DNA of 64,000 bases from an uncultured Oceanobacter sp. (GCA_913061185.1 CAJXTI010000013.1:1-64000); one strand, 5' to 3'. Shown: positions 17,873-27,413, counted from the stretch's first letter. Program-made: numbers and translations. The notes: a model not told the origin generated them from the sequence alone.

Positions 17873-18528
17873 TGCTCCAGCTGTTGTTTGATCGTATTCA
17901 GCACGGGCAAGGCATAGTCATCTGCTGCCAGCTTGTCGATATCTTCCAGCAAGGACAGATAAACGCCATTACGAGCGCGATTCATCTTCAGCAAATAATT
18001 GCTGGCGATCACTTCCGGTTCAGAATCCCACAATCGCGCCCACCAACTGCGTTCAGAATCCAGCTGTCGACGACTGATTTCCAGATAAAATGTTCCAACG
18101 CTGCGATTGAGATCGGTCATCTTCAGATCCGAGGCGGTAATCGCTTCTGTCACCGCCGCCCAGGCATAAGCAAAGTTACCGTCCAGCCGCAGAATCTGGC
18201 TGCCGGAACCGTCTTTTTCAATACGGGGATTAAGATCAAGCGAACGGTATTCGTTTAACGATGCTGTTTGCTCTGCCGGATCATCGTTGTCACTGATCAC
18301 CAGTGCCTGCGGCACTGGCAATACAAAATTATCCGGTGCCGCAGGAATCACGTCCAACTCGGGAATAGGCAAGGCATCCCGGCTCGCCAATGGCTGGCCA
18401 TCCGGTGTCGTGGCTTCCTTACCCGGTTTCCCGGTCAGGTAGTCATCTGCCCGATCGCGAAAGCGATCGCCAAATATCGTACTACAGCCGCTGACGGCGA
18501 CGACAAGCATTACCAGCAAATACTTCAT
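17869..18528 (-). CDS. bamC: Outer-membrane assembly lipoprotein BamC (short form)
   Basis: 219 residues. A type-II signal peptide ends in the lipobox VSGC (Cys15). After an unstructured acidic linker comes one helix-grip domain (about 110-219). BamC is part of the BamABCDE complex that inserts beta-barrels. E. coli BamC (344 residues) has two helix-grip domains; only the first appears here, ending LNTIKQQLEQ. The gene starts five bases after the dapA stop and overlaps the next gene, so the three are coupled. Position between dapA and the MBL gene supports the assignment. Confidence 0.88.
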   Translation of the reverse strand: MKYLLVMLVVAVSGCSTIFGDRFRDRADDYLTGKPGKEATTPDGQPLASRDALPIPELDVIPAAPDNFVLPVPQALVISDNDDPAEQTASLNEYRSLDLNPRIEKDGSGSQILRLDGNFAYAWAAVTEAITASDLKMTDLNRSVGTFYLEISRRQLDSERSWWARLWDSEPEVIASNYLLKMNRARNGVYLSLLEDIDKLAADDYALPVLNTIKQQLEQ

Positions 18529-18532
18529 GAGA

Positions 18533-19408
18533 TCAAATTAACCCCAGAGCGGTCAGTGCTAGCTCAACCTTGGGTGCATAACGGCGATCCATTTCAACCA
18601 ACGGCAAACGAATACCCGATTCCATTCGCCCCATACGAGTCAGAGCCCATTTCACCGGAACAGGGTTGGCTTCACAGAACATGGCACCATGCAGCGACAT
18701 CAGGCTGCTTTGCAAGGCACGTGCTTCCTCGGCCTTGCCATCCAGCGCCAGCATACATAACTCATGCATCAATTTGGGAGCAACGTTGGCGGTCACTGAA
18801 ATATTGCCTTTACCACCGGCCAGAATCAGTTCATGAGCCGTCGGGTCATCACCGGAATAGACCGCCATGCGATCACCCACCAGCTCAATAATCTTGCGCG
18901 CCCGGTCGATATCACCGGTTGCTTCTTTAATGGCAACAATCTGCTCAACATCCGCCAACGCCGCCACCGTTTCAGGCAGCATGTCGCAACCAGTACGGCC
19001 CGGGACGTTATACAGCCACTGCGGAATATCAACCGCTGCGGCAATGGCTTCGTAATGTTTGATCAAGCCACGCTGAGGCGGCTTGTTGTAATAAGGGGTG
19101 ACCAGCAGACAGGCATCCGCACCGAGGTTTTTGGCTTCCTGCGTCAGCTCAATCGCTTCGGTCGTGCTGTTGGCACCAGTACCGGCAATCACCGGGCGAC
19201 GGCCGTTAACCAGCTTCACAACCCGATCAATCACCGCACAGTGCTCACTGGTATTCAGCGTTGCTGACTCCCCTGTCGTGCCAACAGGGAGAATGGCATC
19301 GGTGCCCTGCTTGATGTGGAATTCCACCAGGCCATCAAGAGCTTCCCAATCGAGAGAGCCGTCTGAATGCATTGGCGTAACCAGTGCCACAATACTGCCG
19401 GTGATCAT
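18533..19408 (-). CDS. dapA: 4-hydroxy-tetrahydrodipicolinate synthase DapA
   Basis: Condenses pyruvate with aspartate-semialdehyde, the first committed step of lysine and meso-diaminopimelate synthesis. 291 residues (E. coli 292) from an ATG nine bases after GGAG. Signatures: GTTGESATL (pyruvate-binding), TPYYNKP, LYNVPGRTGCD and the Schiff-base Lys in AIKEATGD (about residue 161). The (beta/alpha)8 barrel is complete. First gene of dapA-bamC-MBL; a promoter must lie in the 144 bases before it. In Pseudomonas, bcp and gcvR-type genes lie between perM and dapA; they are absent here. Confidence 0.97.
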   Translation of the reverse strand: MITGSIVALVTPMHSDGSLDWEALDGLVEFHIKQGTDAILPVGTTGESATLNTSEHCAVIDRVVKLVNGRRPVIAGTGANSTTEAIELTQEAKNLGADACLLVTPYYNKPPQRGLIKHYEAIAAAVDIPQWLYNVPGRTGCDMLPETVAALADVEQIVAIKEATGDIDRARKIIELVGDRMAVYSGDDPTAHELILAGGKGNISVTANVAPKLMHELCMLALDGKAEEARALQSSLMSLHGAMFCEANPVPVKWALTRMGRMESGIRLPLVEMDRRYAPKVELALTALGLI

Positions 19409-19552
19409 GAATTTGTACTCCACAAAACAAACTTTCCCTGCTGTTTATGAAGAAACGCAGGGACCAAAAAAACAAGAGCGCAATACTACTGGTGCGGCGT
19501 TAGAGAGACAAGAGAGTCAAGCCGCTTGCAGACGATTAGCAAGGGCCAGCGA

Positions 19553-20644
19553 TCATCCACTGGCGTTATTCTCCTCGCCAGCCTCAGGTGCTACTCCAGT
19601 ATGTCCAGGCCACGACTGGATAACCGCCTTGAGCAAGGTTGCCAGGGGAATCGCAAAAAATACCCCCCAAAAACCCCATAGACCACCAAACACCAATACC
19701 GCCACAATAATCGCAACCGGGTGAAGGTTGACCACTTCGGAAAACAACAGCGGTACCAGTACGTTACCATCCAGTGCCTGAATAATGCCGTAGACCGCCA
19801 TCAGATAAAAAAAGTCGTTACTCCACCCCCACTGCATATAGGCCACCAGAGCAATGGGAACCGTAATCACCGCAGCGCCGATGTAGGGTACCAGCACCGA
19901 CAGCCCGACACCGATGGCCAGCAAGGCCGCGTAATTCAGTCCTAACAACAAAAACGCGACATAAGTCGCCCCGCCAACAATTACAATTTCAACCGCTTTG
20001 CCACGAATGTAATTGGCAATCTGCAAATCCATCTCAACCCAGACTTCGTTGAGTAATGAGCGTTGCCGAGGCAAAAAACCCAGACACCAGGATAAAATAG
20101 CATCCGCATCCTTTAACAGGAAAAACACCAGGATCGGCACCAGCACACAGTAGATCAACATCGCCATGACAAGAGTGATACCGGAAATCGAAAAACTCAG
20201 CGCCCACTGCCCTATCGAAGCCAGCTCTTCTCGTGCCTGCTGTACCCAGTCCTGCACCTGAGCAGTGGTAATCAGATCGGGATACTGTTCCGGCAGCAAC
20301 ATCAGCAACGCTTGTCCCTTACTGGCCATACGCGGCAGCTCATAAAAAAACTGCGACAACTGCGCCCAAGAAGCAGGCAGGATAAACAACAACAAGGTCA
20401 ACATGACCCCGACAAACATAATAAACACAACCACCGTAGCGGTAAGATGGCCTACCCCTCGTCGCTTGAGAAACTGCATACTTCCCTGCAGCAAGTAAGC
20501 CACCACCACAGCGGTTAAAAAAGGCGCCAGCACATTGCCCATAAAACCGACAACCAGCAAAAAGACGCCGATCAACACCAGCAACAGCAACGCTTCTTCA
20601 TTGGAAAGATAGCGATCAATCCAGCGCCGGAAGACATTGATCAT
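19553..20644 (-). CDS. AI-2E family transporter (PerM-like)
   Basis: 363-residue polytopic membrane protein with about eight hydrophobic segments: an N-terminal pair (about 17-55), one at 68-90, a soluble middle stretch, then a C-terminal cluster (about 150-175 and 205-335). Characteristic motifs: FLTAVVVAYLLQ near the N-terminus and LVPYIGAAVITVP in the C-terminal part. Members are called permeases or AI-2 exporters; the true substrate is unsettled. The ATG overlaps the stop of the upstream tusA-like gene (ATGA), the same pairing as in Pseudomonas. Confidence 0.9.
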   Translation of the reverse strand: MINVFRRWIDRYLSNEEALLLLVLIGVFLLVVGFMGNVLAPFLTAVVVAYLLQGSMQFLKRRGVGHLTATVVVFIMFVGVMLTLLLFILPASWAQLSQFFYELPRMASKGQALLMLLPEQYPDLITTAQVQDWVQQAREELASIGQWALSFSISGITLVMAMLIYCVLVPILVFFLLKDADAILSWCLGFLPRQRSLLNEVWVEMDLQIANYIRGKAVEIVIVGGATYVAFLLLGLNYAALLAIGVGLSVLVPYIGAAVITVPIALVAYMQWGWSNDFFYLMAVYGIIQALDGNVLVPLLFSEVVNLHPVAIIVAVLVFGGLWGFWGVFFAIPLATLLKAVIQSWPGHTGVAPEAGEENNASG

Positions 20645-20901
20645 CCTTTAACTCCCTTGACAATCCAGTAGTGATATTCATTCCCATTCCGGGTTGCTGA
20701 CAAGAGCTGATGCTCAGACAATTCGATATAGCGCGGAATATCCCGCCACGAACCAGCATCACAGGCGCGTACCATCAAGACTTCTCCAGCCGCCAGAGTT
20801 TTTAGTGCCAGCTTGGTTTTAAGCAACGGCAAGGGACAGCTTAATGCCGTAGCATCAAGCAGTTGATTATAATCATTCGGATTAGACACACATTCCGCCA
20901 T
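20641..20901 (-). CDS. TusA-family sulfurtransferase
   Basis: 86 residues from an ATG at 20901 (a GTG three codons upstream is equally possible; neither has a strong site). The family motif LSCPLPLLKTKLALK contains the catalytic Cys of the CPxP element. TusA-like proteins carry persulfide sulfur for tRNA thiolation and molybdenum-cofactor sulfuration. In Pseudomonas the homologue next to bepA and perM supports molybdoenzyme (nitrate reductase) maturation, which may matter for NasA in this genome (inference). Overlaps perM by four bases. Confidence 0.88.
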   Translation of the reverse strand: MAECVSNPNDYNQLLDATALSCPLPLLKTKLALKTLAAGEVLMVRACDAGSWRDIPRYIELSEHQLLSATRNGNEYHYWIVKGVKG

Positions 20902-20993
20902 TTGCCACACTGCGAACCAAAAGGGATCCGGATGATCTCAGACACATGGGCCAATAAGCAATCATCCGACTGCACGCCAAAAGCCAGAAGAAC

Positions 20994-22487
20994 ATGCCCA
21001 TGGACTTTCCATTGATGCCAGGACTCAGGACACTCCGTTTGAAATCCCGTAAAACCCTGCTCGCCAGTACCCTGCTGTTTTGTTTCAGCACCAGCACCTA
21101 TGCCGCCAGTAATGAGCTGCCGTCACTGGGTGACGCGGCCTCATCGATTGTTTCCCTGCAAGAGGAACACGAACTGGGCAGAACCTGGTTACGTCAGTTA
21201 CGCGCTCACGCCCACACCATAGATGATCCCCTGACGATCGAGTTTATCGAAAGCCTGGTCTTTCGGATGATCCCTCACAGCGGCGCGCCACAGCAGGATT
21301 TCGATTTTGTTGTCATAGACAAAAAAGAACTTAACGCGTTCGCCGTACCTGGTGGCGTCATTGGCATCAACATGGGGCTTTTGCTCTACACCCGTGACGA
21401 AGATGAAATAGCAGCGGTACTTGCCCACGAACTGGCTCACCTGAGCCAACGTCACTTCGCGCGTCAAATAGAACGTGCGGAACAACAGCAACCCATCGCC
21501 ATTGCCACCCTATTGGCCTCTATTCTCCTGATTGCGACCAATAATGCTGATGCCGGATTTGCCGGCCTGATGGCGAGTCAGGCGGCATCCATTCAGTCAC
21601 AACTGGCCTATAGCCGAGACTGGGAGCGAGAAGCCGACCGCATCGGCATCAACACGCTGGCCGAGTCCGGCTTCGACCCGCAAGCCATGCCATCCATGTT
21701 TAACCAGATGATGGCAGCCAGCCGCATTGGCGACAAGCCACCCGAATTCTTGCTCACCCACCCACTGACACTAAGCCGGGTATCTGACGCCGCCGCCCGT
21801 GCAGAAGGCTACGCTCCGCAGCCTCGGCATCTGAGTTTTGACTTCGCCATACTTAAAAATCGCGCCCGTATTCGTTATCAACTCACCGAAGCAACGATAA
21901 CCGACACTTTTATACGCGAAGCCGAAGCAACCGATAATTCAGCACTGACCCGCAACGCCGCTCACTACACTCTGGCCGAACAGGCCTTGCAACAACAAGA
22001 TACCAAAACAGCCCTCCAGCAACTAAAGCAACTGGACGAAAGCTACCAGCAGTCACCGGCATCTCTGGCTCTGCTGGCTAAAGTCCTGACGGCAACACAT
22101 CAGGCCGAGCAGGCGCTGGAAATGCTAACCATGGCGTTAACCTATCATCCCGGCAGTTATTTGCTGATCAGTACCCGAGCCAACGTGCTGGCGGATCTCG
22201 GCCGTCCCGAAGAGGCCGTCAACAGTTTGCGCCCCTTGACCGAACAGCGACCAACCACACCCGGGCTCTGGTTCCAGTTGAGTCAACTGGCCGCCACAGC
22301 CAACAATAGCGTGCTCGCCTACCGAGCCAATGCTGAATATCTGTTTTTTAGTGGAGAGTCTGCCAAAGCCAGCCGACAAATGGATTTAGCCATCGCCGCC
22401 GCCGCCAAACAGAAAGATTTTCAACGCCAGGAGGCACTGAAAGAACGACTAAAACAAATGGCTGCCAGCCGCAAACAACTGGAGTAA
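20994..22487 (+). CDS. bepA: Periplasmic M48 metalloprotease BepA-like with TPR domain
   Basis: 497 residues. A signal peptide (about 20-38, ending TYAAS) precedes an M48 peptidase domain with zinc motif HELAHLSQRH (about 143-152) and the third ligand in WEREADRIG. A C-terminal TPR region (about 320-490) follows. BepA degrades misassembled LptD and assists Bam-dependent barrel assembly in the periplasm. Several ATGs are available at the start; the first follows GAAGAAC. Divergent from the tusA-like gene across 92 bases and the only plus-strand gene in this block. Confidence 0.9.
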   Translation: MPMDFPLMPGLRTLRLKSRKTLLASTLLFCFSTSTYAASNELPSLGDAASSIVSLQEEHELGRTWLRQLRAHAHTIDDPLTIEFIESLVFRMIPHSGAPQQDFDFVVIDKKELNAFAVPGGVIGINMGLLLYTRDEDEIAAVLAHELAHLSQRHFARQIERAEQQQPIAIATLLASILLIATNNADAGFAGLMASQAASIQSQLAYSRDWEREADRIGINTLAESGFDPQAMPSMFNQMMAASRIGDKPPEFLLTHPLTLSRVSDAAARAEGYAPQPRHLSFDFAILKNRARIRYQLTEATITDTFIREAEATDNSALTRNAAHYTLAEQALQQQDTKTALQQLKQLDESYQQSPASLALLAKVLTATHQAEQALEMLTMALTYHPGSYLLISTRANVLADLGRPEEAVNSLRPLTEQRPTTPGLWFQLSQLAATANNSVLAYRANAEYLFFSGESAKASRQMDLAIAAAAKQKDFQRQEALKERLKQMAASRKQLE

Positions 22488-22493
22488 GTGCCT

Positions 22494-22538
22494 CTAAAAA
22501 TGTAGCGAGCGATTTTTGATCGCTGCCATTTATAGATG
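22494..22538. repeat. Short imperfect palindrome related to the 62.5-kb element
   Basis: The central stem AGCGAT (22508-22513), loop TTTTG, ATCGCT (22519-22524) lies inside longer arms: TCTAAAATG on the left against CATTTATAGA on the right. The left arm, AAAATGTAGCGAGCG, matches 14 of 15 bases at 62567-62581, and both copies end in AGATGTG. It lies between the convergent ends of bepA and nadA and might double as a weak terminator. Confidence 0.6.
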
Positions 22539-22574
22539 TGCCCAGCAGGTAACCAACTCAATGCCAGCAACCTG

Positions 22575-23609
22575 TTAGGCCTTGAAGTCCAGCATTCGTT
22601 GCAAGCTGCGAATCGCCCCAACCCGAAGCGGCTCGGCCACAAAAATTTCCTGACTGCCATCATCTAATACACTGGCGATATTACGCAGGCCATTCATCGC
22701 CATCCAGGGACAGTGAGCACAGCTGCGACAAGTTGCGCCGTTACCCGAAGTCGGCGCCTCAACCAGTAATTTGTCAGGCACGGCCTGCTGCATCTTGTAG
22801 AAAATAGCCTTGTCAGTCGCAACAATCAGCACCGGATTAGGCAACTCCACCGCCGCCTTGATCAATTGACTGGTAGAACCCACAGCATCGGCCAACTCAA
22901 TCACAGAATGGGGTGATTCCGGGTGTACCAAGATCGCAGCATCCGGATAAACCAGCCGCAAGTCCTGCAACCCTTTAGCCTTGAATTCATCGTGGACAAT
23001 ACACTCGCTGTCCCAGAGAATCATATCCGCACCGGTTTGTCGGCGCACATAATCCCCGAGATGACGATCAGGTGCCCAGATCAGCTTTTCACCCTTGCCG
23101 TGTAAATAACTAACAACATCCAGAGCAATACTGGAGGTCACAACCCAATCGGCACGGGCCTTTACTGCCGCTGACGTATTGGCATACACCACAACCGTAC
23201 GATCCGGGTGTTGGTCACAAAAAGCGGTAAATTCATCCACAGGGCAGCCGAGATCCAATGAACAAGTAGCCTCCAAGGTCGGCATCAACACCCGTTTTTC
23301 AGGGCTGAGTACCTTGGCGGTCTCCCCCATGAAACGTACTCCAGCAACAACCAACGTACTGGCCGGATGATTAGCACCAAAACGAGCCATTTCAAGGGAG
23401 TCAGAAACGCAACCTCCGGTTTCTTCCGCCAAAGCCTGGATTGTTGGATCGGTATAATAATGGGCAACAAGAACAGCGTCTTCACGCTTCAGTAGCAAAC
23501 GGATTTGCTCTCTGTAATGAGCGATCTGATCAGCATCAAGCGGAGCTTCGGGAGCTGCCCAGAAATCCTGGACAATATGTCGTTGTTCTTGTTCAGCTGC
23601 CTGGGACAT
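22575..23609 (-). CDS. nadA: Quinolinate synthase NadA
   Basis: Condenses iminoaspartate with dihydroxyacetone phosphate to quinolinate for NAD synthesis; oxygen-sensitive [4Fe-4S] enzyme. 344 residues (E. coli 347) from an ATG preceded by GAGAA; the frame runs 16 codons further without support. Visible features: [36 protein letters not shown], the cysteine stretch [14 protein letters not shown], and the C-terminal [13 protein letters not shown] containing CxxC. Reads away from tRNA-Lys and converges on bepA. Confidence 0.96.
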   Translation of the reverse strand: MSQAAEQEQRHIVQDFWAAPEAPLDADQIAHYREQIRLLLKREDAVLVAHYYTDPTIQALAEETGGCVSDSLEMARFGANHPASTLVVAGVRFMGETAKVLSPEKRVLMPTLEATCSLDLGCPVDEFTAFCDQHPDRTVVVYANTSAAVKARADWVVTSSIALDVVSYLHGKGEKLIWAPDRHLGDYVRRQTGADMILWDSECIVHDEFKAKGLQDLRLVYPDAAILVHPESPHSVIELADAVGSTSQLIKAAVELPNPVLIVATDKAIFYKMQQAVPDKLLVEAPTSGNGATCRSCAHCPWMAMNGLRNIASVLDDGSQEIFVAEPLRVGAIRSLQRMLDFKA

Positions 23610-23706
23610 AGGATTCTCGGATACCAGTCGGAGTACAAACAGGGCCAAGTGTAACACAGCAGAAATGCAGGCAATGGGCCACTGCGTTTGAGTAAATTGC
23701 CAATAA

Positions 23707-23737
23707 AAAAGGGAGAAAGCAAAGCTTTCTCCCTTTT
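23707..23737 (-). terminator. Intrinsic terminator after tRNA-Lys
   Basis: A 14-bp perfect stem: AAAAGGGAGAAAGC (23707-23720), loop AAA, and its complement at 23724-23737. On the minus strand the arm ends in a T-run of six. Begins eight bases beyond the tRNA's CCA. Confidence 0.93.
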
Positions 23738-23744
23738 CAGGAAT

Positions 23745-23820
23745 TGGTGGGTCGTGCTGGATTCGAACCAGCGACCAATTGGTTAAAAGCCAACTGCTCT
23801 ACCAGCTGAGCTAACGACCC
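23745..23820 (-). tRNA. tRNA-Lys (anticodon TTT)
   Basis: Complete 76-nt cloverleaf on the minus strand. Acceptor GGGTCGT (23820-23814) pairs with ACGACCC (23755-23749), encoded CCA at 23747-23745. The anticodon loop CTTTTAA presents TTT, and the T-loop is TTCGAAT. Own promoter and terminator are visible. Located between cpoB and nadA, as in Pseudomonas, but without the queE/queC genes found there. Confidence 0.97.
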
Positions 23821-23833
23821 GAAGGAGGCGCAT

Positions 23834-23861
23834 ATAATACTTATATTTATCGACGTGACAA
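23834..23861 (-). promoter_or_regulatory. sigma70 promoter of tRNA-Lys
   Basis: On the minus strand, -35 TTGTCA (23861-23856), a 16-bp spacer and -10 TATTAT (23839-23834). The tRNA begins 13 bases further, with a C/T-rich discriminator. Confidence 0.75.
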
Positions 23862-23878
23862 GTCTTTTTGATGAAAAT

Positions 23879-24646
23879 TTACTTTGTCGACGCCATTTTT
23901 TTTAAATATGCCTCGGCCTGACGTACCGTTCCGGGAGAAGAGGTTGCATAACGTTCCCTGATCGTCTCCAGCCAATGCCGGGCCGCTTCTACATCCCCCG
24001 ACTTGTGCAAGGTTACCGCATACTTGTAAGTCGCATCTGCTGCTTTGCCGTGATCAGGAAAATGATCGATCACAGTACGAAAACTTTCCAGTGCCGACGG
24101 GTATTCTCCCCGCACCAGATACACCTCACCATTCCAGTACCAGGCATTCGCCACCAGAGCATCCTCAGGATACTGTTTGACAAAATTGCCGAACGCCTGA
24201 TTAGCCTGTTCGAACTGTTTGTCTCGCACCAGAGTCATCGCCTGGTTATAAGCGTCCTGAGCAGACGCCCGTGGCGTTTCAGAGACCGATACCGGTTTTT
24301 TATCAACCTCTGTCGTCAAATAAACGATTCGCCGATCCAAATCCAGATAACGATTATCTCCATCCCGCTTCAGCTGGCGCAATTCATTACCCTGCTGTTC
24401 AATGTGCCCGCGCAGTTCAGCAATTTCTTGCTGCATTTGTTCAACCTGCATCAACAACTCGTTGACCAGTTCCGGGGAAGTATCCGTAGGAGAGTCATTC
24501 AGGGAAGAGGGGGTATATGCAGGCTGGGAAACGGAAGCAGTTGATGCCGCAGGAGCTGCCACAGGGGCAGCTCCTACTGAAACCCACTCCTCCGCTTGTA
24601 CGCTAACACCCAGTGTCAGAGCACAAAGGAAGTACAGTGATTTCAT
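23879..24646 (-). CDS. cpoB: Cell division coordinator CpoB (YbgF)
   Basis: 255 residues. Signal peptide (about 1-18, ending VQA-EE), a short low-complexity linker, a trimerising coiled coil (about 60-100, LLMQVEQMQQEIAELRG) and a C-terminal TPR domain (about 130-250). CpoB binds TolA and PBP1B in the periplasm and couples outer-membrane constriction to septal peptidoglycan synthesis. Its ATG shares one base with the pal stop (TAATG). Last gene of the Tol-Pal operon; no terminator is visible before the tRNA-Lys promoter. Confidence 0.94.
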   Translation of the reverse strand: MKSLYFLCALTLGVSVQAEEWVSVGAAPVAAPAASTASVSQPAYTPSSLNDSPTDTSPELVNELLMQVEQMQQEIAELRGHIEQQGNELRQLKRDGDNRYLDLDRRIVYLTTEVDKKPVSVSETPRASAQDAYNQAMTLVRDKQFEQANQAFGNFVKQYPEDALVANAWYWNGEVYLVRGEYPSALESFRTVIDHFPDHGKAADATYKYAVTLHKSGDVEAARHWLETIRERYATSSPGTVRQAEAYLKKMASTK

Positions 24647-25221
24647 TAACGGCTCTGGTATTTCACTTCAACACGACGGTTCTTGGCCCAGCTGGATTCG
24701 CTGTGACCCATAACAACCGGGCGTTCTTCGCCAAAGCTGACGACTTCCAGCTGGCTGGCACTGGCACCATTTGCCAACAGGAAACGACGCACAGCCATAG
24801 CACGACGCTCACCCAGGGCCAGGTTGTACTCTACGGTACCGCGTTCGTCAGCATGACCTTCCAGAACAACACGGGCAGAGCTGTTGGCAGCCAGGTAGGC
24901 AGCGTGAACTTTCAAGGCAGCCTTGCTATCACTCTTGATCGTGCTCTGATCGAAATCAAAGTAGAACACAGTCTGCTCAAGCAGTGCTGCTTCGGCTTCC
25001 GTCATCCGGGATTCCAAAGACTCACCACTGACGGCAGAAGTATCAACCGCAGTAGTGCTGGTTTCCTCAACCGCCTCTGTTACTTCAGTGGTAACTTCTT
25101 CGGCCTTGGTTACAGTCTCGCTGGACTCGCCTTCATTGATTTCACCAGTGCTTGAACATGCAGCGACCAGCAGTGCGCCCAGAGTCAAACCCAAAGCCTT
25201 GTACAATGCATTTATTTGCAT
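24646..25221 (-). CDS. pal: Peptidoglycan-associated lipoprotein Pal
   Basis: 191 residues. Lipoprotein signal with lipobox LVAACSS, then an unusually long acidic/Thr-Ser-rich linker (about 25-75) and the OmpA-like peptidoglycan-binding domain with VVLEGHADERGTVEYNLALGERRA (about 120-143) and the terminal NRRVEVKY. Pal anchors the outer membrane to peptidoglycan and is recruited to the septum by the Tol proteins. 36 bases separate it from tolB, and it overlaps cpoB by one base. Confidence 0.96.
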   Translation of the reverse strand: MQINALYKALGLTLGALLVAACSSTGEINEGESSETVTKAEEVTTEVTEAVEETSTTAVDTSAVSGESLESRMTEAEAALLEQTVFYFDFDQSTIKSDSKAALKVHAAYLAANSSARVVLEGHADERGTVEYNLALGERRAMAVRRFLLANGASASQLEVVSFGEERPVVMGHSESSWAKNRRVEVKYQSR

Positions 25222-25257
25222 AACTGTCTTCCCACTCCACTTGATGATTTTAGTTTT

Positions 25258-26538
25258 TTAAAAAATCGGTGACCACGCAGGTTCTCTGACGTCGCCATAT
25301 TTCGACGGTAATCGAAATTTAACTTCACCATCCACAGATACTGCGGCCAATATGCTGCGATCTGCTTCACTGGCTGCATAAATTACCATACTTCCATTAG
25401 GTGCAACACTGGGCGACTCATCAAGGTCGGTCTCTGTTGTCAGAATATGAACTTGTCCCGAATCCAGATCCTGGGAAGCAATATGGAAGTTCTCGCCCTC
25501 ACGATGTACGTAAATCAGTTTTCTGCCGTCATCCGTGACTCTGGCTCGGGCATTATAATTCCCTTCATATGTCAGTCGCTTGACGGCTTTGTTACTGGCG
25601 TCCAGTTGATATATCTGCGGCCCGCCGGCGCGATTGGATGTAAATACCAGGTGGCGATTATCCGCCATCCACTGGGGTTCGGTGTCAATCGCATAATGAG
25701 TGGTCAATCGTTCAATCTTGCGGCTGCCCAGATCCATCACATAAATATCAGGATTGCCAAGACTCGATCGAACAAATGCCAGTCGGGTACCATCCGGTGA
25801 AAACGCCGGCGCACTGGTCGAACCCTCCATCTTGAGCACCAGTTCTCGCTTACCGGTTGCCAACTCCTGGAAATAAATGGCACTGCGACCGCTTTCGAAC
25901 GATACGTAAGCAACCTTCTTACCGTCCGGTGCCCAAGCAGGAGAGATAATCGGATCCTGGGAAGTAAAAATAAGCTGCTCTCTGGCACCGTCGGCATCGG
26001 CATAATTCAGATTAAAACGACTGCGCTCGCGATTGGTCGTCACATAGATAAGCCGGGTGGAAAACACGCCCGGAATACCCGTCAATTTTTCGAACACATA
26101 ATCGCTTATATAATGAGCGATATCCCGTAACTGGTTTGCCTTACCTTTAACTCGATGACGCAATAACTCTACTTTCTGATGGACATCCAGAACATGGAAT
26201 TCCATTGTATATCCGCTTTCATCCATTGAAATACGGCCAATTACGACAAAATCCTGGCGCAGATTACGCCAGTCACTATAAGCGACCGCCTCAAGAGTGG
26301 TTGGTTGGCTGATCATATTGGCAACAGGCAATACCTTGAAATAGCCGCTGCTGCCCAGATCATTAGCGACGATACCGCTGATGTCTTCCGGCAACGCCCC
26401 CTCGCCACTCCACTCAAAAGGCACAACTGCCACAGGAATAGCCGATTGTTTACCCTGGGTAACCTCGATAACTAACTCCGCCTGTGCCAACCCTGCGAGC
26501 ATAAACAGCACCAGCGCGCTGATCCATTGTTTTACCAC
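25258..26538 (-). CDS. tolB: Tol-Pal system beta-propeller protein TolB
   Basis: 426 residues (E. coli 430). Signal peptide (about 1-20, AQA), an N-terminal alpha/beta domain (about 22-160) and a six-bladed WD-like beta-propeller with repeated SPAWAPDGKKVAYVS, APAFSPDGTRLAFV and SPSVAPNGSMVIYA motifs. It binds Pal and TolA in the periplasm. It starts with GTG, has GGAGA eight bases upstream, and overlaps the tolA stop by seven bases. Confidence 0.96.
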   Translation of the reverse strand: MVKQWISALVLFMLAGLAQAELVIEVTQGKQSAIPVAVVPFEWSGEGALPEDISGIVANDLGSSGYFKVLPVANMISQPTTLEAVAYSDWRNLRQDFVVIGRISMDESGYTMEFHVLDVHQKVELLRHRVKGKANQLRDIAHYISDYVFEKLTGIPGVFSTRLIYVTTNRERSRFNLNYADADGAREQLIFTSQDPIISPAWAPDGKKVAYVSFESGRSAIYFQELATGKRELVLKMEGSTSAPAFSPDGTRLAFVRSSLGNPDIYVMDLGSRKIERLTTHYAIDTEPQWMADNRHLVFTSNRAGGPQIYQLDASNKAVKRLTYEGNYNARARVTDDGRKLIYVHREGENFHIASQDLDSGQVHILTTETDLDESPSVAPNGSMVIYAASEADRSILAAVSVDGEVKFRLPSKYGDVREPAWSPIF

Positions 26539-27413
26539 GTTGCATTCTCCGGTCTGAAAACCATGGTGAGTGTTCGGAAACTGCGCTCAAATACATGAAC
26601 GTCTTTGGGAACCGGCAGCGGCGATGCCTTTAGTACTGCTTGCTCAACCGAGCGATCCAACGCCGTATTGCCGCTCCCCTTGATAACGACAACGCTGATC
26701 ACTTCTCCGGTCGGCACCAAATTAATACGCACCGTCACTTGCTGCTCCGGTTTGACCGCTGGCGGATAAAGCCAGCTGCGTTCTACTTTTTCTCTGAGTT
26801 GGGTAACAAAATCGGCTTCCAGCTCTGCTTCGACTTTGGCACGGCGCTCATTTTCTTGCCGTTGCTGCATTTCCTGAGCAGCCTGTTCGGTTGCCAGCTG
26901 CTCCATCAATTGCTGCTCATCCGCACGTGACTGCTGCTCACGGAGAGCATCAGCAGCGGCTTTTTCTTTCGCAGCCTTTGCTGCTTTTGCTTCAGCATCT
27001 ATTTTTGCCCTGGCGGCGGCCTCTGCTTGCTGCTCTTGTAGTTGCTGTGCTTTTTCCTGTTTGGCCTTGTCTGCCTGCTGCTGTTGTTTTAATGCCAGCG
27101 CGTCTGCTTCACGCTGTTTTTTTGCTTTGTCTGCCGCTTGTTTTTTCTTTAGCTCAGCTTCTGCTTGCTGCTTGCGACGCTGGGCGTCCTGCAATGTCTG
27201 CTGCTGTTTTTTATCCTGGTGCTGCTGGCGTTGCTGCACCGCGCGGTTTTCTGTCTCGACGACGTTGGCAATAATATGTTTGGGCACCGGTGGACGAATA
27301 TGACGAGTATCGTCTGGCAATTCCAGCAGGAACAGACCGGCCACGACCCCGTGCAACACAACAGCCAACACGACAGGCAAGGGGTAAGATGAAGGTTTGA
27401 ACCACTGCTTCAC
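26532..27413 (-). CDS. tolA: Tol-Pal system inner-membrane protein TolA
   Basis: 293 residues, shorter than E. coli TolA (421) because of a shorter helical arm. One N-terminal TM helix (about 13-33) is followed by a long Ala/Gln/Lys/Glu-rich coiled coil (about 55-200, the source of the low-complexity DNA here) and a C-terminal TonB-like globular domain ending VFRPENATW. TolA spans the periplasm and transmits proton-motive force from TolQR to TolB-Pal. The start is GTG, overlapping the tolR stop (GTGA). Confidence 0.95.
   Translation of the reverse strand: MKQWFKPSSYPLPVVLAVVLHGVVAGLFLLELPDDTRHIRPPVPKHIIANVVETENRAVQQRQQHQDKKQQQTLQDAQRRKQQAEAELKKKQAADKAKKQREADALALKQQQQADKAKQEKAQQLQEQQAEAAARAKIDAEAKAAKAAKEKAAADALREQQSRADEQQLMEQLATEQAAQEMQQRQENERRAKVEAELEADFVTQLREKVERSWLYPPAVKPEQQVTVRINLVPTGEVISVVVIKGSGNTALDRSVEQAVLKASPLPVPKDVHVFERSFRTLTMVFRPENATW

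Noticed and set aside
26900..27250. Tandem repeat or CRISPR-like array
   Set aside because: The repetitive sequence is the Ala/Gln/Lys-rich coiled-coil arm of TolA.
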